64,000 nt of DNA from the NCBI RefSeq assembly GCF_025502585.1, contig NZ_CP106679.1, positions 1,891,501-1,955,500 on the forward strand, written 5' to 3'. Position 1 is the first letter of the stretch; each line of letters begins with the position of its first letter. The notes under the pieces are model-generated. The model was not told where the DNA came from and did no database searches. It saw only the letters and a list, made by a program, of their open reading frames with translations. Below, piece by piece: positions 55,274 to 64,000 of this stretch. The translations under genes and the position numbers were made by a program. Source of the stretch: Reichenbachiella agarivorans (GTDB taxonomy: Bacteria; Bacteroidota; Bacteroidia; Cytophagales; Cyclobacteriaceae).

Positions 55274-56956
55274 TTAACAATTGATCCATGCTTTTTTGAA
55301 TTTGTCTTGATCGGCATTTGTGTTTTGGACGGGTAGCACACGGTAGTAGGAATAATAAGTATGCTCTCCTTTTGAGATCAAGTGTTGTCTTTCTTTCCCG
55401 TTTCGGAGGAAAGAAATTTGGTAGGGAGAGGCTATTTCTTTTGTGGAATCATAGTCTTGCCCATTGATTTGTAGGATTTGATCTCCGATCGAAAAATATT
55501 GAGAACTGGGGCTATTGGGGGCTAGATCCATGATTTGGTTGCCATCTAGTAGCAATCCCGTGTCAGAGGTGAGTTGATTGCAATGCTCAGTTACTTCTAG
55601 TTGACAACCGACTATTGCTAGGGTTTCTTTCAATATTGGGTCTAGCGGAGCGGTTGTTTCTACCAACACCCGAGCCAGATCTACCATTTTGATTCCTCCG
55701 ATACTTTCTATGATGTGATAGATATCCTGAGTAGAATATCCACCTAGTGAGTAGGTATGTTTTTCATAGAGTTGTTTGATGACATCAATCAAGGCATGTT
55801 GATTGTTTGATTGTTTTCGCAATTGAATATCCAGAATCAGAGATACCAGAGCTCCCTTGATATAGATAGAGACTTTTTTGGAGGGCAAGCTGTTGTGGTA
55901 GCCATCCACCCATAGATTTAGGGACGATTGGATCAAACTGCTTTCGAATCGTCCATAGTTCTGAAAATGCCTCTGCAATAGCGTATTGATCTCATTGTAA
56001 TACTCTTGCTCGGACAATACGCCCGATGTTTTGAGAAACAAATCGCCATAGTAGGTGGTGAATCCCTCTGCTACAAAACCAGTTTCAAAAAGCGTTTCCT
56101 TAGCAAAATCATAGGGAGACATTTCATTGGGTCTGATTCTGCACACGTTCCAAGCGTGGAATAGTTCATGCGATGCTACGCCGAGCAGCATCTCTCTGTA
56201 TTTTTCTTGATTATCGGTATCGTTTGGGCCCAGCACTAGTACAGTTGAATTTTGGTGTTCTACACCATGGTAGTGTTTGTAATGCAACGATTGAATCAGG
56301 AAATAATAGTCTTTACAGGGAAAGGAGCCCATGGTATCTACTTGCGCACGGGTAAACTTTTCGAAATCTGCTAATATCAATTTTTCATCCAAGGGATGCT
56401 TGCCCATGAATACAAGATGAAAGTTGTGGTCACCTACTTGATAGGAGATGGTGTTCAATATTCCAGAGGCGATCAGCGGAGAATCGACTAATTGATAGTA
56501 ATCTTCGCTCTCAATACTGGAAGTATTGCCTAGCGCACAAGCTATGGTGTAATCGGAGGGGATATCAAGTTTGAGTTGATGTGGGCTGCCCAAAGAAGAA
56601 GAGTGGAAGAAAAGGCAATTGATAAAGTTGATGTAAATCTGCTCTTCATCCACCAGAGAATTGCCCGCATCCATTTTGTACGCATAGTACTCGTACCTCA
56701 GAGTGATGTCTTGTGTCTTGGGGTTATCGATGGACCAGACATTGGGCGCTGATTTTTTCCAGTTTATCTGTTGATCGTTGGAACTAAACGCTTGAAAATC
56801 ATAAATATTGTTAGCGAAAGGTGCAAGCTCGTAGCGTCCTGGTCTCCACGCTGGCAAAGTGAAATTTTGTGTCCCGACGGAGAGTGAGGAGAAGGTCATC
56901 GTGACATGGATTCGGTGGTTGAGTGGATTAGGGAATTGGAGTAGACAGGAAACCAT
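55274..56956 (-). CDS. M61-family glycyl-aminopeptidase-like protein with PDZ domain
   Basis: 560 residues from ATG 56956; the longer frame starts with TTG and adds no recognisable sequence. N-terminal domain beginning LQFPNPLNHRIHV is typical for M61. The zinc site is His263-Glu264-x-x-His267 in SHELFHAWN, with a downstream Glu in FVAEGFTTYYGD. A PDZ domain (about 430-530) includes DQILQINGQDYD. No signal peptide, so a cytosolic enzyme that trims small N-terminal residues is likely. Confidence 0.9.
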   Translation of the reverse strand: MVSCLLQFPNPLNHRIHVTMTFSSLSVGTQNFTLPAWRPGRYELAPFANNIYDFQAFSSNDQQINWKKSAPNVWSIDNPKTQDITLRYEYYAYKMDAGNSLVDEEQIYINFINCLFFHSSSLGSPHQLKLDIPSDYTIACALGNTSSIESEDYYQLVDSPLIASGILNTISYQVGDHNFHLVFMGKHPLDEKLILADFEKFTRAQVDTMGSFPCKDYYFLIQSLHYKHYHGVEHQNSTVLVLGPNDTDNQEKYREMLLGVASHELFHAWNVCRIRPNEMSPYDFAKETLFETGFVAEGFTTYYGDLFLKTSGVLSEQEYYNEINTLLQRHFQNYGRFESSLIQSSLNLWVDGYHNSLPSKKVSIYIKGALVSLILDIQLRKQSNNQHALIDVIKQLYEKHTYSLGGYSTQDIYHIIESIGGIKMVDLARVLVETTAPLDPILKETLAIVGCQLEVTEHCNQLTSDTGLLLDGNQIMDLAPNSPSSQYFSIGDQILQINGQDYDSTKEIASPYQISFLRNGKERQHLISKGEHTYYSYYRVLPVQNTNADQDKFKKAWINC

Positions 56957-57207
56957 AAGTGTTCGTTTGGGCAAATATTAGTTGAGAACAGGCAAATAAT
57001 CAATGAAATCAGCGTTAATCCTTTATTTTTAATGACTTGGAGCAATAAAGAATGAAATACTTATTTGCTTTTAGATAAAAGCTACTTATTTTTGCACTCC
57101 ATTTTTCAGAGAGGCTCTGCGTGAGCACTTTGGTGGAAATGAAGAAATTGCCAAAAGAAGGGACAGAATAGTTGTCTGATTCCTATTCAAGATAAAAAAG
57201 AAAAAAA

Positions 57208-57366
57208 ATGAAAAGAACGTTTCAACCTTCGCAGAGAAAAAGAAAAAACAAGCACGGTTTCAAAGCTAGAATGGCAGATGCTAATGGTAGAGCTGTACTT
57301 GCAAGAAGAAGAGCAAAAGGCAGAAAAAAATTGACTGTATCTGACGAAAGAGCAGGTAAGAAGTAA
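57208..57366 (+). CDS. rpmH: 50S ribosomal protein L34
   Basis: 52 residues starting [18 protein letters not shown] and continuing through [25 protein letters not shown]; that is the full, highly conserved L34. It is part of the large ribosomal subunit. It is too short to be found by length filters but clear by sequence. rnpA follows after 30 bp, the classical pair. Confidence 0.98.
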   Translation: MKRTFQPSQRKRKNKHGFKARMADANGRAVLARRRAKGRKKLTVSDERAGKK

Positions 57367-57396
57367 GATTCTGGCTAATTTTGTTCCTTCAAGTAT

Positions 57397-57795
57397 ATGA
57401 AGGAAGTTACAAACTCGCAGAAATTGCACGGTTTTTCCAAAGAGGAGAGACTTCATAGCAAAAAAGAAATTGATGCTCTTTTTACAAAGGGAGCATCTTT
57501 TTATTTATACCCGTTTAGTGTCAGGTTTCTACCTCGCGAATCTGCCCCTTCCTGTCACCAGGTGCTTATATCTGTGTCCAAGCGCAATTTCAAACGAGCT
57601 GTAGATAGAAACCGCATCAAGCGTCTCATCCGAGAATCATATCGACTCAACAAGCAACTACTCTCAGATGTCGATCCATATTTATCAATTGCTTATATTT
57701 ACACTGCAAAAGACATTCTTACCTTTGCCTTGATTGAGAAAAAACTAATTGCCTCCCTCAAGCGTTTATTGTCCGAGAAAGAAAAACTAGTGTAA
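57397..57795 (+). CDS. rnpA: Ribonuclease P protein component
   Basis: 132 residues, basic. The signature RNRIKRLIRESYR (about 69-82), matching the RNxxKRxxRE motif of RnpA, and LHSKKEIDALFTKG near the start identify the protein subunit that helps the catalytic RNA mature 5' ends of tRNAs. It directly follows rpmH and its stop abuts the start of the S41 protease gene. Confidence 0.95.
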   Translation: MKEVTNSQKLHGFSKEERLHSKKEIDALFTKGASFYLYPFSVRFLPRESAPSCHQVLISVSKRNFKRAVDRNRIKRLIRESYRLNKQLLSDVDPYLSIAYIYTAKDILTFALIEKKLIASLKRLLSEKEKLV

Positions 57796-59439
57796 ATGAA
57801 AAGATTCATCATAGGAATAGTAGGTGGCGCGGTGCTCGTTGGGATGTTTTCTTTTACGCTTCTCGATGACCACTACTTCGAGATCACCAGAAACCTCAAC
57901 ATCTTCGCGACTCTTTATAGAGAACTCAATACGCACTATGTGGACCAACTCCACGATGAAGAAATGGTGACCAAAGGCATAGATGCCATGCTAGAGTCTC
58001 TTGATCCATACACTGATTACATTCCAGAAAGTGAATTGGAGAGTTACCGCACCAGCACCACTGGTGAGTATGGCGGTATCGGTGCTATCGTTGGGAAAAG
58101 AAATGGAGTCAATACCGTACTCATGCCATATACAGGCTTCCCTGCCTACAAAGCTGGATTACAAATCGGTGATCAAATCACGCATATAGATGGCAAGCAA
58201 CTCAAGGATCTTCCTTCGGATGAAATCAGCGAAATGCTCAAAGGCCTACCCGGTACCGAGCTTCACCTCATTGTCAACCGATATGGCAAAACCGACCCAA
58301 TTCTCATCACCATCATTCGTGACAAAATTGTCATTAGCAATGTGGCTTATCATGGGATGATCCAAAAGGACATCGGTTACATCTTGTTGAGTGACTTTAC
58401 AACGCATGCTAGCGAGGAGACCAAACAGGCACTGAATGCATTGAAAGCCAAGGGGGCAAAAAAAATTGTACTGGATTTGCGCGACAATCCTGGGGGACTC
58501 CTAGACGAAGCAGTCAAAGTAGCCAACGTGTTTATTCCTAAAGGAAAAGAAGTAGTACATACCAAAGGAAAAAAGGAGTCTTGGAACAAAACCTATACAG
58601 CACCCAACCAGAGTACAGATGAGCAAATACCGCTTGTTGTATTGACTAGCAGTGGCACGGCCTCTGCGGCGGAGATTGTGTCTGGTGTGATCCAAGATTA
58701 TGACAGAGGGGTGTTGATTGGAAAGAAAACCTATGGAAAAGGATTGGTACAAGCGACACGACCTTTGCCCTACAATGCCCAATTGAAAATCACTACAGCC
58801 AAGTATTACATTCCAAGTGGACGTTGCATTCAGGCCATAGACTATTCTCACCGCAACGCTGATGGCAGTGTGGGCAAAATACCAGACTCTCTCAAGGTGG
58901 CTTTCAAAACCAGCAAAGGTAGAGTAGTCTATGACGGAGGAGGAATCGATCCTGATATAGATGTAGATGCCAAAAAATATTCACACCTACTGTTCAACAT
59001 TGTCAACAACAATTTTATGTTTGACTATGCGACCATGTACCATGCAGAGCATCCAGAGATCACAGCCCCCAGAGAGTTTGAACTCTCAGATGCGGAGTAC
59101 AACAAGTTTGTGAAATGGATCGAATCCAAAGATTTGAGTTTCTCATCACAAATAGATGAGGCGATAGAGGGATTAGTTGCCATGTCCAAAGAAGAAAAAT
59201 ACTATGAAGATCTCAAGCCGTTGATTCAAGAGTTGAAAAACAAAGTCTCTGCGATCAAAAAAAATTATCTCGTGGATTACAAATCAGAAGTGAGGTTTAT
59301 GTTGGAGGAAGAGATTATCAGTCGATATTATCTTCAGGACGGTATGATCGAAGCAGCTTTGGATCATGATCCAGTGATACTCAAAGCACAAGAGGTGCTC
59401 AACAACCCTACTCGATACAACAAAATTTTATCAAACTAA
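57796..59439 (+). CDS. S41 C-terminal processing peptidase (CtpA/Prc type)
   Basis: 547 residues. Signal or membrane anchor (about 5-25), PDZ domain (about 90-165: GYGGIGA then GLQIGDQITHIDGK) and the S41 catalytic domain with Ser290 in SSGTASAAE and Lys315 in KTYGKG, 25 residues apart as in Prc. It degrades or trims periplasmic proteins at their C-termini. It begins on the base after the rnpA stop, so these genes share a transcript. Confidence 0.93.
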   Translation: MKRFIIGIVGGAVLVGMFSFTLLDDHYFEITRNLNIFATLYRELNTHYVDQLHDEEMVTKGIDAMLESLDPYTDYIPESELESYRTSTTGEYGGIGAIVGKRNGVNTVLMPYTGFPAYKAGLQIGDQITHIDGKQLKDLPSDEISEMLKGLPGTELHLIVNRYGKTDPILITIIRDKIVISNVAYHGMIQKDIGYILLSDFTTHASEETKQALNALKAKGAKKIVLDLRDNPGGLLDEAVKVANVFIPKGKEVVHTKGKKESWNKTYTAPNQSTDEQIPLVVLTSSGTASAAEIVSGVIQDYDRGVLIGKKTYGKGLVQATRPLPYNAQLKITTAKYYIPSGRCIQAIDYSHRNADGSVGKIPDSLKVAFKTSKGRVVYDGGGIDPDIDVDAKKYSHLLFNIVNNNFMFDYATMYHAEHPEITAPREFELSDAEYNKFVKWIESKDLSFSSQIDEAIEGLVAMSKEEKYYEDLKPLIQELKNKVSAIKKNYLVDYKSEVRFMLEEEIISRYYLQDGMIEAALDHDPVILKAQEVLNNPTRYNKILSN

Positions 59440-59451
59440 ACGAATTGTAGT

Positions 59452-60129
59452 TTGGCTATTATCTTAAGCATAGACACATCGACCAAAAGTGGGTCGGTAG
59501 CGCTGGTGCAAAATCAGCAAGTCATAGGTTCACAACAATACAATATAGACAAGTCTCATTCATCTCTCTTGCATGTGATGATCGATCAATTGATGACCAA
59601 TACTGGCATCAGTCTCAAGGAAGTGGATGCGATTGCGATTTCAGAAGGACCCGGTTCCTATACGGGTTTGCGGATTGGTACATCAGCAGCCAAGGGGTTG
59701 TGCTATTCGTTGGATATTCCGCTGGTTGCAGTCAACACGCTGGAGGGCATGGCGTATCAGGTGCATAAGTATGCGCCACAAGTGGATATGTATGCGCCGA
59801 TGATAGATGCCAGACGGATGGAAGTCTACACCGCGCTGTTCAATGCGAAATTTGAATGCGTGAGTGAAACCGAACCCATGATCATCAATGAGACTTCTTT
59901 TGCCAAGGAATTGGAAGGAAATAAGATCTTGTTTTTTGGAGATGGGGCAGCCAAGTGTCAAGCGTCGATCCAGCATCCCAATGCACTATTTATTGGAGAT
60001 GTACATCCTTGTGCTGTGGATATGGGGATATTGGGAGAGCGAAAGTACGACCAATCTTTGTTTGAAAACGTAGTAAGTTTTGAGCCTTTTTATTTGAAGG
60101 AGTTTAGGTTGGCTACAGCTAAGAAATAA
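59452..60129 (+). CDS. tsaB: tRNA threonylcarbamoyladenosine biosynthesis protein TsaB
   Basis: 225 residues beginning AIILSIDTSTKSGSVAL with an ASKHA-fold nucleotide-binding start, then AISEGPGSYTGLRIGTSAAKGL and MIDARRMEVYTAL, characteristic of TsaB. It works with TsaD and TsaE in making t6A37 on tRNAs reading ANN codons. The start is TTG at 59452; no ATG is available nearby. It overlaps the next gene by 1 bp. Confidence 0.93.
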   Translation: MAIILSIDTSTKSGSVALVQNQQVIGSQQYNIDKSHSSLLHVMIDQLMTNTGISLKEVDAIAISEGPGSYTGLRIGTSAAKGLCYSLDIPLVAVNTLEGMAYQVHKYAPQVDMYAPMIDARRMEVYTALFNAKFECVSETEPMIINETSFAKELEGNKILFFGDGAAKCQASIQHPNALFIGDVHPCAVDMGILGERKYDQSLFENVVSFEPFYLKEFRLATAKK

Positions 60130-60647
60130 TGGAAGGAGAAATCATCAATAAGGTTGCGGAAAGTTCTTTGATCAATTTTGATCTAGAAAAGTACTACGAC
60201 CAATCACCACGGGTTCAGTTCGATATCAAAGACAACTTGTTCAACGAATTGGTCTTGAAGGAAAAGGATTTTAGGGAGTTTGTCAAGACCCATGACTGGG
60301 CGCAGTATGCGGGCAAGCATGTCGCAATATTTTGTAGTGTAGATGCCATTGTACCGACCTGGGCGTACATGTTGCTTTCTTCGGTGCTGGAGCCAGTTGC
60401 CAAGACGGTTGTCTTTGGCGACCTGAGTCATTTAGAAAATTATTTGTTCCAGTCTGCATTGAATCGCGTCAATTTGGAGGATTTCCGTGACGGCAAGGTA
60501 ATCATCAAAGGGTGCGGTAGATTTCCTGTGCCTGAGTTTGCATATGTAGAGATTACCAAATTGCTCAGACCAGTAGTGGCGAGCCTGATGTATGGCGAGG
60601 CATGCAGTGCTGTTCCTATCTACAAGCGACCAAAGGTGAATTCTTAA
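60129..60647 (+). CDS. DUF2480 family protein
   Basis: 172 residues, soluble. Segments FDLEKYYDQSPRVQFDIKD, DWAQYAGKHVAIFCSVDAIVP and VIIKGCGRFPVPEFAYVEI fit DUF2480, a conserved Bacteroidota family without assigned function. It is coupled to tsaB through a 1-bp overlap and lies upstream of scpA, suggesting a housekeeping role. Confidence 0.88.
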   Translation: MEGEIINKVAESSLINFDLEKYYDQSPRVQFDIKDNLFNELVLKEKDFREFVKTHDWAQYAGKHVAIFCSVDAIVPTWAYMLLSSVLEPVAKTVVFGDLSHLENYLFQSALNRVNLEDFRDGKVIIKGCGRFPVPEFAYVEITKLLRPVVASLMYGEACSAVPIYKRPKVNS

Positions 60648-60719
60648 AGAAACATATATGATTCTGATTTTGCCAAAAGCAGGAATCATATACCTTTGAG
60701 TGCTTAACACACAGACAAT

Positions 60720-61469
60720 TTGAAATTTGAAGTAAAACTTCCGCTTTTTGAAGGTCCTTTTGACCTTTTGCTCTTTTTCATCGAAAGAGACGAGTTGGAT
60801 ATTTACGACATTCCTATTTTTCAAATCACCGAAAACTTCTTAGAGTACGTTCATCAGCTCGAAAAGCTCAATATAGAGGTGGCAAGCGAGTTTATTTTGG
60901 TAGCTGCGACACTCATGCGGATCAAAGCAAAGATGCTGTTGCCAAGGCCTGTGATCGATGAGGAGGGCAATGAACTCGACCCGCGGGAGGAATTGATCCG
61001 TCACCTGCTAGAGTACAAGCGCTACAAGTCTGTGATTGCTGAACTTGTACAATTAGAAACGGACCGCCTGGATCGAGAGCGACGAGGCAACATAGCCAAG
61101 GAGATCAAGCATCTGGCCGAGACGACCAATGTAGAGGCCGAATTGCAAAACTTAGATTTATTCAAACTCCTAAAAGTCTATCAGAAAGTCATGAGCCGAT
61201 ATGAGCTCGAAAAAAATAAAGTAGTACATCAGGTAGTCCAATACCCATATACTATATCCAACCAAAAATCGTACATTCTTGATAGTCTACAGTCTACTGG
61301 CCGCATGGCTTTTACGGATTTGATTCAGGAAAAACCTGAGAAAATCTACGTCATATTCAATTTCTTGGCCATTTTGGAGCTTTTGCAGTTGCAGTTAATT
61401 AGACTACATCTAGGTGAGGGGTATAATAATTTTTGGATCGAAAGACAGGAGGAAGTAGCCGTAGATTGA
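60720..61469 (+). CDS. scpA: Segregation and condensation protein A
   Basis: 249 residues starting KFEVKLPLFEGPFDLLLFFI, the ScpA N-terminal signature, with the middle helical domain and C-terminal winged-helix part. It is the kleisin of the SMC-ScpAB complex that organises the chromosome. The start codon is TTG at 60720. Its TGA overlaps the ATG of the next gene. Placement about 7 kb from the DnaA-box cluster fits a role in origin segregation. Confidence 0.93.
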   Translation: MKFEVKLPLFEGPFDLLLFFIERDELDIYDIPIFQITENFLEYVHQLEKLNIEVASEFILVAATLMRIKAKMLLPRPVIDEEGNELDPREELIRHLLEYKRYKSVIAELVQLETDRLDRERRGNIAKEIKHLAETTNVEAELQNLDLFKLLKVYQKVMSRYELEKNKVVHQVVQYPYTISNQKSYILDSLQSTGRMAFTDLIQEKPEKIYVIFNFLAILELLQLQLIRLHLGEGYNNFWIERQEEVAVD

Positions 61470-62533
61470 TGGATATAGACAAGAAGAAAATTTTTAAAGT
61501 ACTAGACCCTAACAGGATATGGATTCCTATTTTGCTGGGGTTGGGAATAGTTTTTTACCTCTTTTATAGCGATCCCAACATTACTGCTGACAATCTCCAT
61601 CTCATTTTTGATGCCAAGCTTTCCTCTGTATTGGTGGCTTTTTTGGTGTTGCTGGCGAGAGACGCAGGCTATGCCTATCGGATCAGGGTGCTATCTGATC
61701 ATGAATTGAATTGGTCAAAAAGTATCGTTATCATCATTCTGTGGGAGTTCTCTTCGGCAGTGACGCCTTCTGTCGTGGGAGGTACTGCAGTGGCAGTGTT
61801 TATATTCATGGCGGAGGGAATCAATGTAGGCAAGTCCTTGGCATACGTGATGTTGACTGCCATCATGGACAATCTGTTTTTCGTGATAGCAGCGCCGCTG
61901 GTCATGTTGTTTACCCATGGGTTGATATTTCCTGAAGTCAGTGCCATGGATATTCAGTATGGCTCTAGTTTGCAATTTTTCTTCTTTCTGAGTTATGCCT
62001 TGATTGCGGTTTACACATTGATCATGTCTTATGCACTTTTTGTGAGGCCTAGGGCATTCAAGTGGTTTCTGCTCAAAATGACTAGTCTGAAGTATTTGAA
62101 AAAATGGAAGGAAAAGGCCAATCAATATGGAGATGAAATCATACTGGCGTCTAGCGGGCTGAAAGGAAAGGCCACATCCTATTGGGTGAAAATATCTGCT
62201 GCAACAGTATTTATTTGGAGCGCACGATACCTGATGCTCAACAGTCTCGTAGAGGCCTATCACACCTTGACAATATCAGAGCATATGGTCGTGTTCTCAC
62301 GGCAGGTGATCATGTGGATCGTGATGCTGATATCTCCCACTCCTGGTAGCTCAGGTACAGCAGAGTATTTCTTCAACCAGTTTTTTTATGAATATTTGGG
62401 AGACTACACCTTTGTGTCCAGTATCTTTTGGAGGTTGATGTCTTACTATCCCTATTTGATCTTGGGAGCGATTTTTCTTCCTCGTTGGGTGAGGAGCAAG
62501 TTCTTTAAGAAAGATAAAAAAGCCACTTCTTAA
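61469..62533 (+). CDS. LPG-synthase-TM (UPF0104) family membrane protein
   Basis: 354 residues from ATG 61469, overlapping the scpA stop. About eight hydrophobic segments; the motif with WEFSSAVTPSVVGGTAVAVF and SPTPGSSGTAEYFF is typical of the flippase-like part of lysylphosphatidylglycerol synthases. It lacks the catalytic transferase domain, so it is likely a lipid-handling membrane protein. Confidence 0.9.
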   Translation: MDIDKKKIFKVLDPNRIWIPILLGLGIVFYLFYSDPNITADNLHLIFDAKLSSVLVAFLVLLARDAGYAYRIRVLSDHELNWSKSIVIIILWEFSSAVTPSVVGGTAVAVFIFMAEGINVGKSLAYVMLTAIMDNLFFVIAAPLVMLFTHGLIFPEVSAMDIQYGSSLQFFFFLSYALIAVYTLIMSYALFVRPRAFKWFLLKMTSLKYLKKWKEKANQYGDEIILASSGLKGKATSYWVKISAATVFIWSARYLMLNSLVEAYHTLTISEHMVVFSRQVIMWIVMLISPTPGSSGTAEYFFNQFFYEYLGDYTFVSSIFWRLMSYYPYLILGAIFLPRWVRSKFFKKDKKATS

Positions 62534-62692
62534 AGAGAGTAGTCAGGGGTCATTTTTTACTTTCTCAGCTTCTTACTGGTTTTAGCGTCTGCTATTTGTA
62601 TTCGAACCGAGGTTTTTATCTACATGAATGGAGTCTAGCTGACTACACCATGATTGTTGAGGCAATTCTGTGAGATCTATTGTTACAAAAAG

Positions 62693-62746
62693 TACGGTCT
62701 ACTTTAAGAAACAGACCGTATTTTTTTGAGAAAAAGTACGGTCTGT
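62693..62746. terminator. Bidirectional terminator with three copies of one palindromic arm
   Basis: TACGGTCT (62693), ACAGACCGTA (62711) and TACGGTCTGT (62737) allow two mutually exclusive hairpins. The first is followed by seven T for plus-strand transcripts; the second serves the convergent ndk gene. Confidence 0.85.
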
Positions 62747-62752
62747 TTGTTA

Positions 62753-63172
62753 TTATATTTTTTCTAGCTCAGAGAAGTAAAAAGAGCCTTCGATGGCTGC
62801 ATTTTCATCAGAGTCTGATCCGTGTACTGCATTTGCTTCGAGAGATTTGGCAAACAATTTTCTGATTGTACCTTCAGCTGCGTCAGCAGGGTTGGTGGCG
62901 CCTATAAGCGTTCTGAAGTCCGCCACTGCATTGTCTTTTTCCAAAATCGCTGCGACGATAGGTCCTTTGGACATGTAGGCACACAATTCACCATAAAATG
63001 GCCTGGCACTGTGTACTGCATAAAACTTGCCTGCATCTTCTGCAGATAGTTTTACGGTCTTTATTGCTTTGATTTTGAATCCTGCTTCTTCGATCATTTT
63101 TAGGATTGCTCCTGTATGCCCATCTGCAAATGCATCTGGTTTTATCATTGTAAAGGTTTTATTGTTTGCCAT
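62753..63172 (-). CDS. ndk: Nucleoside diphosphate kinase
   Basis: 139 residues beginning [18 protein letters not shown]. The phosphorylated His117 is in [12 protein letters not shown]. It transfers the gamma phosphate from ATP to other nucleoside diphosphates. The longer open frame upstream to 63397 is not coding; ATG 63172 gives the exact family start. It is divergent to the DHH gene with 154 bp between them. Confidence 0.97.
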   Translation of the reverse strand: MANNKTFTMIKPDAFADGHTGAILKMIEEAGFKIKAIKTVKLSAEDAGKFYAVHSARPFYGELCAYMSKGPIVAAILEKDNAVADFRTLIGATNPADAAEGTIRKLFAKSLEANAVHGSDSDENAAIEGSFYFSELEKI

Positions 63173-63326
63173 TACCGTTATTAATATTTGAAATTTTAAA
63201 AGTCCCGCAAAGCTACGTGTATTGGCTAGGATATAAAAGCAAACTTTTTGATTGATAAGGAGATATGCAGATGCTTTTGGTTTTAATCTAAAATTTGTCA
63301 ATTTTGCACACTCTTTATCAATGTAA

Positions 63327-64000
63327 ATGCAGAATCTAGCAGCTTTAAAAGAAAAACTAAACCTTCCTAAGCGCATAGTAATCACCACACACATCAAACC
63401 AGATGCCGATGCATTGGGTTCGTCGTTGGGTTTGGCGGGTTATCTGTTGAAGCTGGGTCACCAAGTATGTGTGATCACACCGACAGATTATCCTGATTTT
63501 CTTGCGTGGATGGATGGTAATGAAGATGTGATGGTTTTTGAGGGAAACGAAGAAAAGGCACAATATCTAGTAGAAAATGCAGATTTGGTCTTTTGTTTGG
63601 ATTTTTCAAGCCTGTCACGCATCGGCGAGCTAGGTGAAATGGTGAGAAAGTCAGAAGCTGAAAAGGTACTCATCGACCACCATTTGAATCCAGAGACATT
63701 TGCCCAGTATGTATTGTGGAGTACAGAAGCTGCTGCGACAGCAGAGTTAGTTTTTGACCTCATAGAGATGTTGGGTGATGTCGACAAAATCACCAAGGCA
63801 ATGGCTGAAGCCCTGTATGCGGGGCTCATGACTGATACCGGCAATTTCAAGCTACCCTCGACGACTCCTCATGTACACAACATCGTGGCGGCACTCATGG
63901 AGCTCGGAGCTGATGTATCCAAAGTGAGCCACTATGTATATGACGACAACTCATTGGATAGAATGAAAATGCTTGGGTTTGTCTTGTTGGAGAGGCTAGA
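63327..64000 (+). CDS. DHH-family phosphoesterase, NrnA-like (truncated by window end)
   Basis: The first 224 residues. [16 protein letters not shown] supplies His22, Asp26 and Asp28 of the metal site; LDFSS and LIDHH (Asp116-His117-His118) are the other DHH motifs. This is the bifunctional oligoribonuclease / pAp phosphatase family that removes nanoRNA and recycles pAp. The DHHA1 domain lies beyond the window. ATG 63327 is chosen because it begins right before the conserved N-terminal helix. Confidence 0.93.
   Translation, partial: MQNLAALKEKLNLPKRIVITTHIKPDADALGSSLGLAGYLLKLGHQVCVITPTDYPDFLAWMDGNEDVMVFEGNEEKAQYLVENADLVFCLDFSSLSRIGELGEMVRKSEAEKVLIDHHLNPETFAQYVLWSTEAAATAELVFDLIEMLGDVDKITKAMAEALYAGLMTDTGNFKLPSTTPHVHNIVAALMELGADVSKVSHYVYDDNSLDRMKMLGFVLLERL

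Overview
The window looks like chromosomal DNA of a marine, polysaccharide-degrading member of the Bacteroidota, probably Cytophagales-like. The evidence is a SusC/SusD pair, a hybrid two-component regulator with a Reg_prop propeller and AraC output, three proteins with type IX secretion (T9SS) sorting domains, a YtxJ bacillithiol-type protein, DUF2480, and little use of Shine-Dalgarno sites. The genus is not determined.

Region 1 (1-38275) is a large polysaccharide utilization locus (PUL). It contains: a hybrid regulator whose receiver domain has lost its catalytic residues; a lipoprotein; a GH2 enzyme with the NxK signature of beta-glucuronidases; SusC/SusD; a GH-A clan hydrolase; three sulfatases; two beta-propeller glycosidase-like proteins; two right-handed beta-helix proteins; two DUF4861-type proteins; a KdgF cupin; a GH105 unsaturated-uronyl hydrolase; and a SASA-type esterase. 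Together these suggest a sulfated, acetylated, uronic-acid-rich (probably algal) polysaccharide. It would be cut by a lyase, for which the beta-helix proteins are the best candidates. The centre is a mirror image. From 27.6-28.5 kb two divergent operons each run propeller hydrolase, sulfatase, beta-helix. The leftward copies are large T9SS proteins with DNRLRE/FN3 modules; the rightward copies are compact periplasmic-type proteins. Several PUL promoters share a 70-bp array of four TGYWAC half-sites spaced 22-20-22 bp.

Region 2 (38276-42370) is a small accessory zone next to a tRNA-Glu gene. Three direct repeats (0.34-0.6 kb) carry REP-like palindromes and tails of REP-associated tyrosine transposases. 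They separate two short cassettes, a propeller-like hypothetical and a dihydrofolate-reductase-family gene.

Region 3 (42371-64000) is mostly core genome: DUF389 membrane protein, GNAT-like protein, ECF sigma factor with membrane partner, YtxJ, a secreted protein of 18-residue repeats, fused 2-oxoacid dehydrogenase E1, M16 peptidase, two thioredoxin-fold proteins, ClC channel, M61 peptidase, rpmH, rnpA, S41 protease, tsaB, DUF2480, scpA, a LPG-synthase-like membrane protein, ndk and a partial DHH phosphoesterase. Four perfect DnaA boxes lie within about 290 bp at 53054-53346, about 4 kb from rpmH-rnpA, so this may be the chromosomal origin.
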